From contig CM064430.1 in NCBI GenBank assembly GCA_032690845.1, positions 4,450,949-4,514,948 of the forward strand: a stretch of DNA of 64,000 nt, written 5' to 3'. The notes beneath the pieces are model-generated. The model searched no databases and was not told the origin of the DNA. It saw nothing but the letters and a program-made list of their open reading frames with translations. Source of the DNA: Eleusine coracana subsp. coracana. Its lineage: Eukaryota > Streptophyta > Magnoliopsida > Poales > Poaceae. Numbering within the stretch: the stretch's first letter is position 1; each line of letters starts with the position of its first letter. Shown in pieces: positions 1 to 11,338 of this stretch. The position numbers were made by a program, and so were the translations under genes.

Positions 1-1
1 T

Positions 2-1184
2 AAAGATGAAGCCCTCTGGATTACTCGCAAGTCACGTTCATATTGTATAGTTGACCATCACCTGTACAAGCAAAGCCCACGTAGGATACTGATGAAATGC
101 TTATCTCAAGATGAAGGCAGAGCTATATTAGGAAACATCCACGCTGGCATTTGTGGGAATCATGCAGGCCCATCCACAATCGCGGCCAAAGCAATGAGGC
201 AAGGGTTTTACTGGCCGACCGCTGGTGCTGATGCCAAGGAAATAGTCCAAAAGTGTGAAGGGTGTCAGTTCTTCGCCTGCCAGATACACGTACCTACCAC
301 AGAGCTCCAAAATATCCCAATAACTTGGCCGTTTTTAGTATGGGGTTTAGACATTGTCGGACCTTTCATGAAAGCTCAAGAGGGTTTTAGACACCTTTTC
401 GTGGTAGTGGACAAGTTCTCTAAATGGATCGAAGTAAAACCAGTCGATAAGATTTCTGCAAAGAAGACCATTGAGTTTATGACCGAAATAGTCACTCGGT
501 TCGGTGCCCCACACAAGGTCATCACTGACAATGGTACTCAATTCACAGCAGAGGAGTTTAAAGAGTTTGCGGGCCGAGTTGGCTTTAAGATTGGCTACGC
601 CTCGGCCACCCATCCACAGAGCAATGGGCAAGTTGAGAGGGCAAACGGCCTCCTGCTTTATGGAATTAATCCTCGTATATTTCATCCGATGGAAAAGTAT
701 GCTCGACAGTGGGTTCGAGAATTGCCATCTGTGTTGTGGGGTCTTAGAACCAATGTAAGTCATGCCACCGGGCATTCCCCTTTTTTCTGGTTTATGGCTC
801 GGAAGCCATGTTACCAACCGAGATTCTTTTTGCCTCCCCCCGTGTGGTAGCGTATGAAGAGAAAACCTCCAATGACCATAGGTGTGACGACTTGTTGTTG
901 TTAGAGGAGCAGCGAGATGCCACCTTAATTCAGTCGGCAAAGTACCAGCAAAGTTTGCGTCGTTATCACGACAAAAATGTTCGAACACGGGGTTTTTCCG
1001 TCGGTGACTTGGTTTTGAAGCAAGTTCAGTCTAAGGTCGGTAAGCACAAGCTGTCGGCTCCATGGAAGGACCTTTTATTGTAAAGGAAATCACTCGTCCT
1101 GGCACCTATCGATTGATGAATGAGGATGGGTCATACCTTCAAAGTTCCTGGAACGTTTCACAGCTATGTCGTTTTTATGTCTAA
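2..1184 (+). pseudogene. Ty3/gypsy integrase, 3' part of pol (element 1), frameshifted
   Basis: This is the end of a Ty3/gypsy polyprotein and would encode the integrase that inserts retrotransposon cDNA. Reading frame 2 is already open at base 2. It shows the H-H-C-C zinc-binding region (ending KCEGCQ) and then an RNase-H-fold catalytic core with GLDIVGPF, the second Asp in VITDNGTQF and the Glu in NGQVERANG. The usual downstream segment (VLWGLRT) follows. The frame then shifts at about 808-850 to frame 1 (GDLVLKQV) and again near 1062 to frame 3 (GPFIVKEI), where it ends with TAA at 1182-1184. Two frameshifts make this copy non-functional. The rest of pol and the 5' LTR lie outside the window. 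The family call is confident; the exact lineage is not determined. Confidence 0.9.
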
Positions 1185-1662
1185 TATTTATAGTTTATTG
1201 TACTTCTATTATTGAATATATATACATAGTGGTCATGATATCTGATTTTGCAATTTATGATTCATGTGAATAATTGTTGTTATTGTTTACATCATGGCTC
1301 AAAATTTGATACTTGGTATCACCCTAACTCGCGCATGTCGACCAAGCGGGTTACTTAGTCCCCAGGGTTCTTGCCGTCTGTTAGGGACCAAGGCAACTCT
1401 CCTAATTCGCATATGCTTGATCGAGTGAGTTCTTAGTCTCCATGGTTCATATTGGTTATTGAGAGCGTTGTTTAGAGCGCTAACATGAGTTGTGTATTGG
1501 TTGTGAGTGTTTAACACGAGTTCATACAATACATATACAAAGCAGCGCGACCCCAGAATTCATTACAATACTGGTAATGAATCTAGACCTTAGCGGTCTA
1601 TCGAACATTAGTTATATTACAGTAACAGAGCTGTAATGTAGTATTTTAAGCTTTACAATTCC
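1185..1662. other. Non-coding internal region of gypsy element 1
   Basis: This stretch separates the end of pol from the end of the antisense gene within the same element. I see no supported reading frame or RNA gene in it. Confidence 0.5.
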
Positions 1663-2141
1663 TTACACTTTGGGTAAGGGATCTAGCTCTATCTGGTCGG
1701 CTAATATATGAGTTGTTTTTTGCGCCTCAGCCACGAGGGCTTCATATTGCTCATCTGAGAAATCTTCATGAAAACCCTCGGCTACCACATCTAACTCTAT
1801 GCTGGGGATGTGGGACTTTGCAATTGCCAGGACTTGTGCACCGGCCAGCTCTGCAACATGTTGAGCATGTTCTTTTAGTCGGTCGGGTGCCCCTTGCAGC
1901 CTCGTCATCAGGTCTCGACATCGAGGTGGTTTTTCTTCAGGATATATGTATTGGGCGACCACCTCTGCATCCTTCTGAAGAGCTGCAAGAGACCATCGAA
2001 GGTTTCCATCACCCTCTATAAATTTCTTCTGCAAAAGCTCATAGGACCTCTTTGATCCTACAGGGGTACAATAATCATATATGTCCCATACAATGAACTT
2101 CGATATAAAGGTATTAGATGAATAAACACTTACCTCTTAGG
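1663..2141 (-). pseudogene. 3' end of the antisense accessory gene of gypsy element 1
   Basis: This is the last part of a spliced gene lying antisense between pol and the 3' LTR. The minus-strand frame reads from a plausible acceptor (TGTAG just before GGATCAAAGAGG, near 2062) through LLQKKFIEGDGNLRW and GFHEDFSDEQYEALVAEA to a TAA at 1663-1665. A preceding exon end with donor AG|GTAAGTG lies near 2137. The rest of the gene continues at 5178 and beyond, because gypsy element 2 (2147-5172) is inserted in it. Similar antisense genes occur in grass gypsy families of the RIRE2/Grande type. No function is established. Confidence 0.7.
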
Positions 2142-2146
2142 CGTTT
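2142..2146. repeat. Target-site duplication CGTTT, left copy
   Basis: It is identical to 5173-5177 and marks the insertion of gypsy element 2. Confidence 0.85.
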
Positions 2147-2919
2147 TGATGAGGACATCATCATGCTAGATACGCGCATATCATGGCCTTCCCCAAGTTA
2201 CAAGTCATCACCAACTCGGTCGCCGCGTTCGTCTCGGATTTAGCCAACACCCCTCCACGGTTTTGATGATATCTCCCACATCCGACGTCCAAACAAGGCG
2301 TTCTTTGATGCGTTAGAGAGGGGACGACGACGCCGTTGTTTTGGTTCTGGATCTAGCTCCAGAAGGGTCGTGAGTCATAATATGTGACCATGACAAGGTG
2401 TTGTGCCACCTATTTTGGGCCAACTTGGCCATGTATCGTGTCCGGCCTTAAGCCCATGTTGTGGGCGCCCCCCCCCCCCCCCCATGGTCGCCCCCAACCC
2501 TAGGACGTCTTTGTTTCCTACATAAACTCAGTAGCCGCCGTCTTTTAGTTTCCGGTTTTGTTTAGTTCAGTTTTCTAGAGAGAAACTTGATCGAATTATT
2601 GTAACTGTGGCGACAAGTCCTTTTACAGTAATCCAGGGCCCATGTTCTTGTTCTACACCACTGTGGCGATTAGTCCTTTTGTGTTCAGAGCTTGAACCTT
2701 TTCTTGTGATTCACTTCATCCATATTTGCAATTTCAGATTGCGTGTTTATCCTCTCTCGCTTGTGTTCTCGATTTCGCTTGCAGGAACAATCAAGTTGTG
2801 GTTGGTGTAACAGTTGCGGGGTTGGATCGTGTATGATTCAAGCCGGGTCGTCGACGCCGAGTTCCCCAAATTTGAGTTTATCCCCTTACCTCTCGGAAGA
2901 TCGGGCCATATTTACATCA
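2147..2919 (+). repeat. 5' LTR of gypsy element 2 (773 bp)
   Basis: It begins TGATGAGGACATCATCATGC and ends TTTACATCA, which gives canonical TG...CA termini. The last 41 bp recur at 5132-5172. It contains a long C run near 2467-2483. The left edge is fixed by the CGTTT duplication. Confidence 0.85.
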
Positions 2920-2921
2920 AC

Positions 2922-2933
2922 TGGTATCAGATT
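2922..2933 (+). other. Primer-binding site for initiator Met-tRNA
   Basis: TGGTATCAGATT starts two bases after the LTR. It matches the plant tRNA-iMet 3' end used by most plant LTR elements, with the last bases diverged. Confidence 0.85.
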
Positions 2934-4053
2934 CCTAGGTTCCCCGTGAGGTATTATCGTGTCCTTTCCTTTAGATTTGTTTGTGTTCATCACCTTTTGT
3001 TCACGAAAAAAGCCTATAAAAAAAATTTCCCCACCATCCCAGACACTGTTTAGCCTTTGCATAATTTAATTTCAGAGTCCGTAGTGTTGAGTTTGTGTCC
3101 TAGTCGAGTTCAGTTGCTGATTTGAATTTGTGTTTCGATTCGGTTTGTGTTTTGATCTCCGCAGCACACCACCATCACTATCGTGTTTTCCATTGGATTC
3201 ACCATCGTGTCACCCACCCACCACACCCACAATCTGTTGCCAACAAAAAAACCCTACCCGATTCGGTTTCCCCCCTCACCCCTCAAACCCTATCTTGACA
3301 TACCTTCGGTAAAACAGGCATAACTTTTTGCTCGTTGCTCCGATTGGGCTAAAAATTTTACAGCAGATTCTTGACTCAAAGTTGAGGTGACCCACACTCG
3401 GCTCCGCCCTGTGTGCCCTCGTCAAAAAATTCAAAAACAATCGGGAAAAAATAGAAAAAAAATTATAAAGTCAAAAATAGCGCTTTCGATGAAACTTTGA
3501 GATTTTGCCTACCCTTTGTTTTTCCTTTGTTTGAGTTGAAACTTCTTGTGGTTCCTTCCTTTGTGTTCCTCTATCACAGAAAAATAGTGGAAAAATTATA
3601 CAAAAAATCAAGATTTTGATTTGCACCCCCCCCCCCCCCCCCCCCGCCCTGAAAATTCTAAGTCTGTGAAGTCTGTTTTGTTCCTTGCTACCTTTTCTAT
3701 TGTTCTTTGCCATTGTTCTTGCTGTCACAACTGTTTTTGAACATGATTCTTTTGCCAGCAATTAGGACACTGCTTTGGACATTTATTCAATGCTACTATC
3801 TGTTATTGAATTGTGTTCCAGTGACATACATATTAGCCTTCCAAGCTATACATATTGCAGCACAGGTTTCTTCCTTGTAACTGTTACACCCAAGCTCAAC
3901 AACAGATTGTGTCAACCTGTTTGGCTTTGGTAAGAACACTTGCAAGATTGTGATACATTGCTTCTGATATTGTTTTCCACTTTCTACACCCTCTGCTGCC
4001 TGCTAGTTGATAGGGCTAATCTTTTTGTTTAGTGTTGTCTTTTGCTTTTAACC

Positions 4054-5130
4054 ATGTCAGAGAAAGGAAAAGGGACACCTGGAGAGTTGGAGTCCCCTAC
4101 AGACTTCAATGATTGCGTCTCCAAGGCCGAGCTCACGAAGCTTCTTGCGGACCAGCGTACATTCATGGAAACAAAGTTTGCCGAGTTGATGGGTCACATC
4201 AACACTGTTGTCCACCGCATTGAGGATGTTGAACGACGACCTCCACCTCAATGAGCTGCTGCTGATGATGATTTTGACCGTGATGCAGACCGTCTTCACC
4301 GTAATCGACACGGTATATGAGGTAATAACAATCGTGGTAATACTGATACTTTTGTTAAGCCCAAATTTAACATACCACCTTTTGCCGGTAGTGCTGACCC
4401 TGAAGCATACTTAGATTGGGAACTTGCTGTTGAACAGAAATTTAATTCTCATTTAGTTCCTGCTGAGCATAGAGTTAGACTTGCTACTAGTGAGTTTACA
4501 GGTTTTGCTCTCTTTTGGTGGAATGATCTTTGCAATACTAATGTTGCTATACCTGCCACTTGGCCTGTTTTGAAACAACGCATGAAATCTTGTTTTGTTC
4601 CTCCTTATTACCAACGTGATTTACGTTTGAAATTACAATCTTTAACACAAGGTAGTAAAACAGTAGAGGAATATTATCAGGAATTGCTTTTTGGTTTAGC
4701 ACGTTGTGATATACATGAAGATGATCTTGAAACTAGTGCTAGATTTTTTGGTGGTTTGAACCGTGATATCCAGAATATTGTTGACTATAAAGAGTAGAAT
4801 AGGTTCAACCAATTGTATCATATTGCTCTTAAGGTTGAACGAGAAGTACAGGGACGCCTTCCACAACAATCTTGCAGGTCCAACACTGAGCAATATCTCC
4901 AGCAACGCACTGGAGTAGAGAATTTGAAGAGTCATGTTGCTAAGACACCAGCAACAACTTTTCCACTTGTGCCTACTTCTGCAGCGCAATCGTCTAGTGT
5001 GCAGCACCAACACCAGAAGAAGGTTACTACTTCCGGTACTAGGAGTGGCTCCTCCACCACCATTATTTGCCACCGCTGCAAGGGCATGGGACATGTCATG
5101 AAGGATTGCCCTATTCGTCGTGCTTTCATC
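4054..5130 (+). pseudogene. gag of gypsy element 2 (capsid plus CCHC knuckle), three stops
   Basis: This encodes the structural Gag. Frame 1 starts at ATG 4054 (MSEKGKG) and keeps one frame to the deletion junction. Stops interrupt it at 4252 (TGA), 4318 (TGA) and 4795 (TAG). The capsid core is recognisable from KPKFNIPPFAG and YLDWELAVEQKF through FFGGLNRDIQ. A CCHC zinc knuckle (CHRCKGMGHVMKDC) lies at about 5070-5108, just before the break. The first 1.1 kb between LTR and gag (2934-4053) is leader with no supported frame and a C run at about 3627-3645. The stops fit decay of an old, methylated copy. Confidence 0.85.
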
Positions 5131-5131
5131 A

Positions 5132-5172
5132 TATCCCCTTACCTCTCGAAAGATTGGGCCATATTTACATCA
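5132..5172 (+). repeat. 3' LTR remnant of gypsy element 2 (41 bp)
   Basis: The sequence from TATCCCCTTACCTCTC to ATTTACATCA is nearly identical to the end of the 5' LTR (2879-2919). It is followed directly by the CGTTT duplication. Confidence 0.85.
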
Positions 5173-5177
5173 CGTTT

Positions 5178-7954
5178 CACGGCTTCTACCTTTTCAGCAT
5201 CAAGGGTGGTAACCTTTTCCTCATACTCTTCTTTTAGCTTTTCAACTTCCTTGAATGCTTTCTAGAATTGGTTTAGCTCATCCACAGCCTTTTTGAAGAT
5301 CTTTTCAGCCTTGATTAATTTGGTTTCTAGCTCTGTGTTTCTCTCTCTTTGGCTTTTTATTGTTTCTTTAGCGCCTGTCAGTTACAAACATTTTAGTATA
5401 TATGTATATATTTTTGTATGCATAAGTATATCCATTTTTACCTTCAGCCCTTTTCTTCCACGACTTTTGCAATTCTTGCATTATCTTGAATTTGTCTTTT
5501 AGCTTTTCAAAATTTTTCTTGATCTCTGTCGAGTCCTGGATCTGCTTTTTTAATCTTTGATTCTCGGACTTCAAACTTTCAATAGCTTGGGCAGATGACT
5601 CTAGTTCTTTGATACGGCTTTCAAGACTTGCAATTTGAGCGGCCGACTGGGCATCTTGTTTTTGTTTTAATTCCAACGACCGTGATACCTCTGTATGGAC
5701 GAGGTCAAATATTCATATTTCACAGATAGCATGTGAGGTATAGGCTTTATTGATCTCATACCTTGCAGCTCGAATTGAAGTTCATCAACTTGAGATGAAC
5801 GGGCTTTTAGAGCGACTAATAAGCGCCCGACTTCCAGTCCCTCCTTGGCAAGCTGATTTTCTAAATCGACGGCTTTTGCACAATGCCTCTCGACCAGTTG
5901 CAGAAGCTTACTCTTGTTGGCCATATAGGTTTTCAGAGCCTGTATTGGTGGCGAATTATATGTTTGAAACTTCACAGTCAGGAATGGTGATTATTATTGA
6001 CAAGAAGGGAGGAATACCTAGAAGGAATGATAGGCTTTTTCAGTGTGTTCTTCAAAAAATTTCAATTTCGCTTGCTCTGCTGACTCATCAAATCTGGTGA
6101 TGGCAAATCGGCCAATACGATATATTGACCTAGTCGGTGTTGGCTGTTCTGAGGCACCTTCTCTTACCACTCGGTGAATAGGAGTCGGCGTGACGTTTTC
6201 CTCCGGACCGATTGGATACTCATATGTTGGTTCTGGCATAGATTCAAAAACAAGTGATGGCTCTTCGGGCTCGGTGGTGGCTGGAGTATCAGCACCCGTT
6301 GCCATCTCAGATTTATTTAGGTCTGGGATATTAGGTGATTTAGCCTGGTTATCTTCTGGCCGAGTGGATTCGGGTGCACTCTTTAAATCACTCGGTTTCT
6401 TTACCGAGTGGTCTGGGACATCATCTTCGGATGATCCGACATGTGTTGTCTCCTGGTCTTTTTCAGGAACTGGGCTTTGCACCGGGACTTCTTCAAAAGA
6501 CGACCGCTCGGACGACCTGTCAATTAAATAGAGATTACATATTTCTTCAAATAGAGAGTTAAGCTTCAAGTTACATTGTTCTGTTTACCTTGAGCGGCGT
6601 TTGAATTTTAGGCCTGACACTCTTGGTGGGGGGCTGGTTGGCCTTGGGGCACCTGTTGTGTCTGGCTCCGCCTCATGGGTGCCTGCCTTGCTTGGTTCAC
6701 TCGGACGATTTTGCTCTTTTTCATCCGTGGTCCGTCAAGTGGTGGAGGCTTTTTCTGAAGTCTTTTTCTTCGCCTCTTCTTGAAGTCTAGCTAATCTTTC
6801 AGCTAGTGACTATTCTTTGTCAGAATCTTCAATGTGCGCCTTGCGGCGCTTGGAGGCTGATGGTTGTGTGGGAGAGTTCTTTTGTGGCGTCGGCGTTAAT
6901 GGTGGATTGGACACATATACGTCAAGGTTCTGCAACATATGTGATGTATAATTCATTCCTAAACATAATGAAAGAGATGTAAATTTTTCAAGCTGCGAGG
7001 TAGATAACTTACTGTATTCCTATCAGTCAAGGAATGATGTCCAGATTTTGCACTCCCTGGAGTCCAATCAAGAAGTGATGCAAATATGCTCTCCAGATGC
7101 ACTGTCAATTGCCTTTCCAATAATATTTCTGGCACTTCCATTATGGGATCTGAGCCCAATTGAAATTTCCATCCTCGAACATGGCATTTCTTGATAGGCT
7201 GTACGTGACAATATATGAAGCTTGCGGCAACGTGTACGCCAGTATATCCTTTCTCTTTGAGATAAGCAATATGCTTTAATATAGCATCAACTTGCGACTT
7301 CTTGTTTGGATGTGCCTTTGCTGACCACTCGGGCCGTGGCTTGGGGGTATTGGCTGTCGTTTGTGACAAAGATGGAGCGTGGTTTCCATGGTAAAACCAG
7401 TCCGCATGCCACCCCTTGTTGGTTGATGGAAGTGGGACATCAATATATTTGGATTTATTCCTTAATTGGAATCTAGCACCTCCTATGACATTATTGTTGT
7501 TTGACTTCAACACAAACAGTTCCTTGAAGGTATCGAAATAGGGATAGATACCCAAGAACACTTCACATAAGTGAATAAATGTGGCGATATGTAATATAGA
7601 ATTTGGATTTAGATTGACAAGGTTGATGCCACAAAAGAAAAGAAGTCCCCGAAAGAAGTCACAACATGGAATCCCGAATCCACGATAGAAAAAGGAGGAG
7701 AAAACCGTGATTTCGTCGACGAAAGGTTGGGGAAATCTCTGACCTATGGCTTAGATCCATCCTCTAGTTTGTTGATCCTGCAGCACGCCATCAATCACCA
7801 ATCTGTTGACCTTCTCAGAATCCATGGCAGACGCGGGGAACTCCTTGATGCCGGAAGGAATGTCAAAGACTATATCTTCTTCCTCGCCCTTTCTGGGAGA
7901 AGATTGCCTCTCGAATTGAGACTTAGCACTTTGACGGGTGCGCTTTGGGGCCAT
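5178..7954 (-). pseudogene. Antisense spliced gene of gypsy element 1 (5' and middle exons)
   Basis: This multi-exon minus-strand gene is carried between pol and the 3' LTR. Its start is ATG 7954 (MAPKRTRQSAKS). Exon 1 runs to 7013 (donor A|GTAAGTT) and contains the region known in databases as putative gypsy-type transposon (Pfam Transposase_28-like): RGFGIPCCDFFRGLLFF, LNPNSILHIATFI, FQLRNKSKYI. A premature TAA near 7750 breaks it. Exon 2 is about 6929-6589 (acceptor TTGCAG, donor AG|GTAAAC) and is rich in Pro and Lys. Exon 3 starts at 6516. Later exons encode a coiled coil (LESRIKELES, SENQRLKKQIQDS) with donors and acceptors near 5767/5690 and 5439/5377. The gene resumes at 2141 beyond the nested element 2. 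Its role is unknown. Confidence 0.7.
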
Positions 7955-8994
7955 CGCTCTTGTTTTAGTACAGTGGAAAGTGGTTGCGTGGAGATTCTGG
8001 AAGGAAATGGAGGCCCGAGATCTAGGGTTTGAAGACGCAAGATGGTGGCGGCGATAAAATGGAAGCTCAAGATCTAGGGTTTGTGTGCGCAAGGCGGTGG
8101 CAGCGACAAAATGAAGACGAAGGGATGCGACTGTTTGGAGGTCCTTTTATAAGGGATAAATGACCTGGTGGGCCGAGGCTTCTCGTAACCTGTTAACTCC
8201 AGTTTTGTTAATTGGTATGTGCATTTATTATATCATTGAGACTCGTTTTCAGAGTTGATTTTGGATATTGTGGATCTTAACAGTAGTAATAAATCACTTG
8301 GATTGTTGCGGTTTCAACCTTGGAAATTGTACCTTTCGAGATTCCGTGATAAATCACTCAGATTGTTACGGTTTCAACCTTGGAAATTGTACCTTTCGCG
8401 ATTCGGTGATAAATCACTCGGATTATTACGGTTTCAACCTTGGAAATTGTACCTTTCGAGATTCCGTGATAAATCACTCGGATTGTTACGGTTTCAATCT
8501 GGGAAATTGAACCTTTCGAGATTTCATGATAAATCACTCGGATTATCTCGGCACCAATCTTGGGGGCTATGTTTCCGTGTTATATTACTATTATTGATAC
8601 ATCACCAATCTTGGGGGCCATGACAATTGAATTTCATCGTTAATCATTCGGATTAAGGGCACTTCAGCATTATGGATATAAATATTAATTTGGTGATGCA
8701 TCAGTCAATGAGTGAGAAAATATGGAGCTATTTAGACAAATTGGAAGATTCAGATGTCATTATGCCTTTTTCTGTTGGGGACAAGATTAATTGGATATTT
8801 TATAATAACTCAAAAGTTGCTTCGATGTAGACTCAACAACCTTCTGAGTTGGGGGCTATATTCATAGGCTATGTCTTTTTCAGGGATTTATGAATAAGAG
8901 TTATTAGACGTAATAGAAAAAGCACTTCCCAATTTCATAAGATGTCGAGGCAAATCAAGACGATGATTCAAAATGGAAAGTTCTTGGGGGCTAC
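7955..8994 (+). other. Gypsy element 1 region between antisense-gene start and 3' LTR
   Basis: It presumably holds the antisense gene's 5' leader. Two related copies of a roughly 53-bp unit around ATCTAGGGTTT lie at about 8018-8110. The 60-bp tandem array and several repeats of a TTGGGGGCTA-type purine tract precede the LTR; the last (TTCTTGGGGGCTAC, 8981-8994) is the likely polypurine tract priming plus-strand DNA. I see no other coding region. Confidence 0.6.
8291..8571 (+). repeat. 60-bp tandem repeat, about 4.7 copies
   Basis: Units start at 8291, 8351, 8411, 8471 and 8531, each opening AAATCACT(C/T)(G/A)GATT. The first four share GGTTTCAA...GGAAATTG(T/A)ACCTTTCG; the last diverges after its first 17 bases into a CAATCTTGGGGGCTATG motif. 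The unit length is a multiple of three, so an ORF of about 120 codons spans it, but this looks like a by-product of the repeat. Confidence 0.9.
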
Positions 8995-9412
8995 TGTGGG
9001 ACATATGTACCCAGGATACTTAACCACTCGGCTAACTGGCCAAGTGGGCCGGGGGCTCGGGTATGGTGTATTCGACCCAGAAGATATTTACTGAGATACT
9101 TGTTTGAGTAAGCGGCAAGTTAGGTTAGCAGATATGTTGGATAGATAGAATCTGTTGTAACCGACTAAAAGATTACCATGTAAATCCCTGCCCTTCGGAT
9201 ATATAAGGAGGGCAGGGGGTCTTCGGCAAGAGACAGACTCGTATCAGAACCCTAATTCTAGTATGAACCCTAGCAATATAGAAACACCAAACAGGACGTA
9301 GGGTTATTATCCTTCGGGAGGCCCGAACCTGTATAATCCTTGTGTCCTATGTCCATCGATCTTTCATACTCATACGCATACCTAGATCTACTATCGAGAA
9401 TATCTCTCGACA
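8995..9412 (+). repeat. 3' LTR of gypsy element 1 (418 bp)
   Basis: It begins TGTGGGACATATGTACCC right after a polypurine tract and ends CTCTCGACA. It matches 14345-14751 over its whole length in inverted orientation. The promoter-like stretch near 9198 (ATATATAAGG) may be the TATA box. Confidence 0.85.
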
Positions 9413-10431
9413 GGGTTATTGCCATGCAAGAAGAATTGAACAACTTCAAGAGGTGCAAAGTATGAAAATTGGTTGAGAGGCCCAAAAATCATAATGTGGT
9501 TGGCACTAAGTGGGTCTTCAAGAACAAGCAAGATGAGAAAGGAGCAATTGTCAAACACAAGGCTCGCCTAGTGGCTAAGGGATATTCTCAAGTGGCGGGG
9601 ATTGACTTTGAAGAAACCTTTGATCCCGTGGACCGTCTTGAAGCTATTTGGATCTTACTTGCCTATGTATCACATAATGGCTTCAAGCTCTTTCAAATGG
9701 ATGTCAAAAGTGCCTTCTTGAATGGAGAGATCAATGAGAAAGTCTATGTGGAACAACCTCTGGGGTTTGAGGACCCAAAACATCCAAGACATGTATACAA
9801 ATTGAAGAAAGCTCTCTATGGCCTCAAGCAAGCACCAAGGACATGATATGAACACTTGAGGAACTTCCTACTCAAAAATAGATTCACCATTGGAAGCATT
9901 GATAGCACCTTGTTTACAAGGCATGTTGGGAACGATCTCTTCGTATGCCAAATCTATGTGGATGATATCATCTATGGGTCAACCAGTGAGAAGTTCAGTG
10001 AAGAGTTTTGGGAGATGATGGCTAGGGAATTCCATATGTCAATGATTGGAGAGTTGCATGTGTTCCTTGGTTTCCAAGTCAAGCAATTGAGAGATGGAAA
10101 CTTCATCTATCAAGAGAAGTATACCAAGGACCTTCTCAAGAGATTCAACATGGAAAATTGCAAGCCCTTGCACACTCCTATGGCTATAAGCAAACCCTTG
10201 GATGATGATGTGAAAGGGAAACCGGTGAACCCCAAGCTCTATAGATCTATTATTGGCTCCTTGCTCTATCTCACCGCTTCGAGACCGGACATTATGTTTA
10301 GTATGTGCTTGTGTGCACGCTACCAAGCAAACCCAAAAGAGTCACACTTGAAGGCCGTGAAGAGAATTATGAGATACCTCAAGTACACACCTACCATGGG
10401 CTTATGGTATCCTAGAGGAACAAGCTTTGAG
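9413..10431 (+). pseudogene. Ty1/copia reverse transcriptase/RNase H fragment
   Basis: This is a slice of copia pol, truncated at both ends. Frame 1 reads MQEELNNF, TKWVFKNKQDEKG, the RT motif QMDVKSAFLNGEI, the catalytic YVDDIIYGST (about 9955) and SRPDIMFSMCLCARYQA. The last two resemble the Sirevirus/Maximus lineage. Two in-frame stops (TGA at 9463 and 9844) replace what are normally Trp codons. The left edge is exactly the end of the gypsy LTR, so gypsy element 1 inserted into this copia element. The right edge, near RGTSFE, joins a minus-strand gypsy RT without an LTR. The 5' part of the copia element is not in the window. Confidence 0.88.
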
Positions 10432-11300
10432 TTCTTGCTTTTTGAGCAGCCGGAAGAAGGATAGCCCTCGGACGCCGAGTCTTGATACGAATCGGTTGAG
10501 TGCCGCCATGCAACCAGTTAATTTCTAAATGTCCTTTTGTGAATACGGGCGTCCCAATCGCAATATGGCATTCACTTTTTCTGGATTTGCCTCGATTCCT
10601 CGATGTGAGGCCAGAAAGCCGAGTAATTTTCCTGATGGGACGCCAAACATACATTTTTCGGGATTTAGCTTCATGTTGTACTTGCAAAGATTGGTGAATG
10701 TCTCGTCTAGGTCGGATATCAAGTCGGAGGCGAATCGGCTTTTGACTACCACATCATCAACATAACCCTCTGCGTTCCTCCCGATCTGGTCATCTAGGCA
10801 TCGCTCGCTGGTAGGTGGCACCAGTGTTCTTCAGCCCGAATGGCATTGTCGAATAGCAAAAAGCCCCGAACGATGTGATGAATGATGTTTTGAGCTGGTC
10901 TGATTCATTCAGGGGAATCTAATGGTACCCCGAATAAGCATCCAAGAAACACAACAAGGTGCATCCTGCCGTTGAATCGACCACTTGATCTATGCGTGGG
11001 AAAGTGAATGGATCTTTGGGGCAAGCTAGGTTAAGGCCGGTGTAATCCATGCACATTCACCACTCCTTATTTTTCTTTCTCACCAAGACCGGGTTGGCTA
11101 ACCAGTCGGGGTGAAAGACTTCTTTGATAAAACCGGCTGCCAATAATCGGTCGATTTCTTTCCTAATCGCATCCTTACGGTCCTACAAAAATCGTCTAAG
11201 TCGCTGCCTCACAGGTTTAGCGTTGTCTTGAATGTGAAGTTTATGCTCAGCCTTTTCCCTTGGAACACCCGGCATAACAGAGGGCTTCCATGCAAATATG
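10432..11300 (-). pseudogene. Reverse transcriptase of gypsy element 3, truncated
   Basis: This is the polymerase domain that copies element RNA to DNA. Read on the minus strand it gives DRLLAAGFIKEVFHPDW, CPKDPFTFPRIDQVVD, FLDAYSGYH, the fingers/palm stretch TSFITSFGAFCYSTMPFGLK, the catalytic YVDDVVVKS and LNPEKCMFGV. It ends at MAALNRFVSRLG just before the junction. Several stops and at least one frameshift break it: one near 11055, one inside the FLDAYSGYH-IPLNES segment, and a shift before YVDD. RNase H is missing. Confidence 0.85.
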
Positions 11301-11338
11301 TCTTTATTATTTCAAAGAAAAAGGATGAGCGTGCTTTC

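Larger units (their letters stand above)
2147..5172 (+). mobile_element. Gypsy element 2: internally deleted LTR retrotransposon nested in element 1
   Basis: It has a complete 5' LTR (2147-2919), a primer-binding site, a gag region, and only the last 41 bp of a 3' LTR (5132-5172). It is flanked by the 5-bp target-site duplication CGTTT at 2142-2146 and 5173-5177. Protease, reverse transcriptase, integrase and most of the 3' LTR were lost in one deletion that joins gag, just after the zinc knuckle, to the LTR end. It sits inside the antisense gene of element 1 and is therefore younger. It could only be mobilised by proteins supplied in trans, and with a near-absent 3' LTR even that is unlikely. 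Confidence 0.88.

Noticed and set aside
8291..8571. CRISPR-like array
   Set aside because: The units are contiguous with no variable spacers, and the context is a plant retrotransposon.
8255..8623. 122-codon repetitive ORF
   Set aside because: Produced by a 60-bp tandem repeat whose length is divisible by three, inside non-coding retrotransposon sequence.
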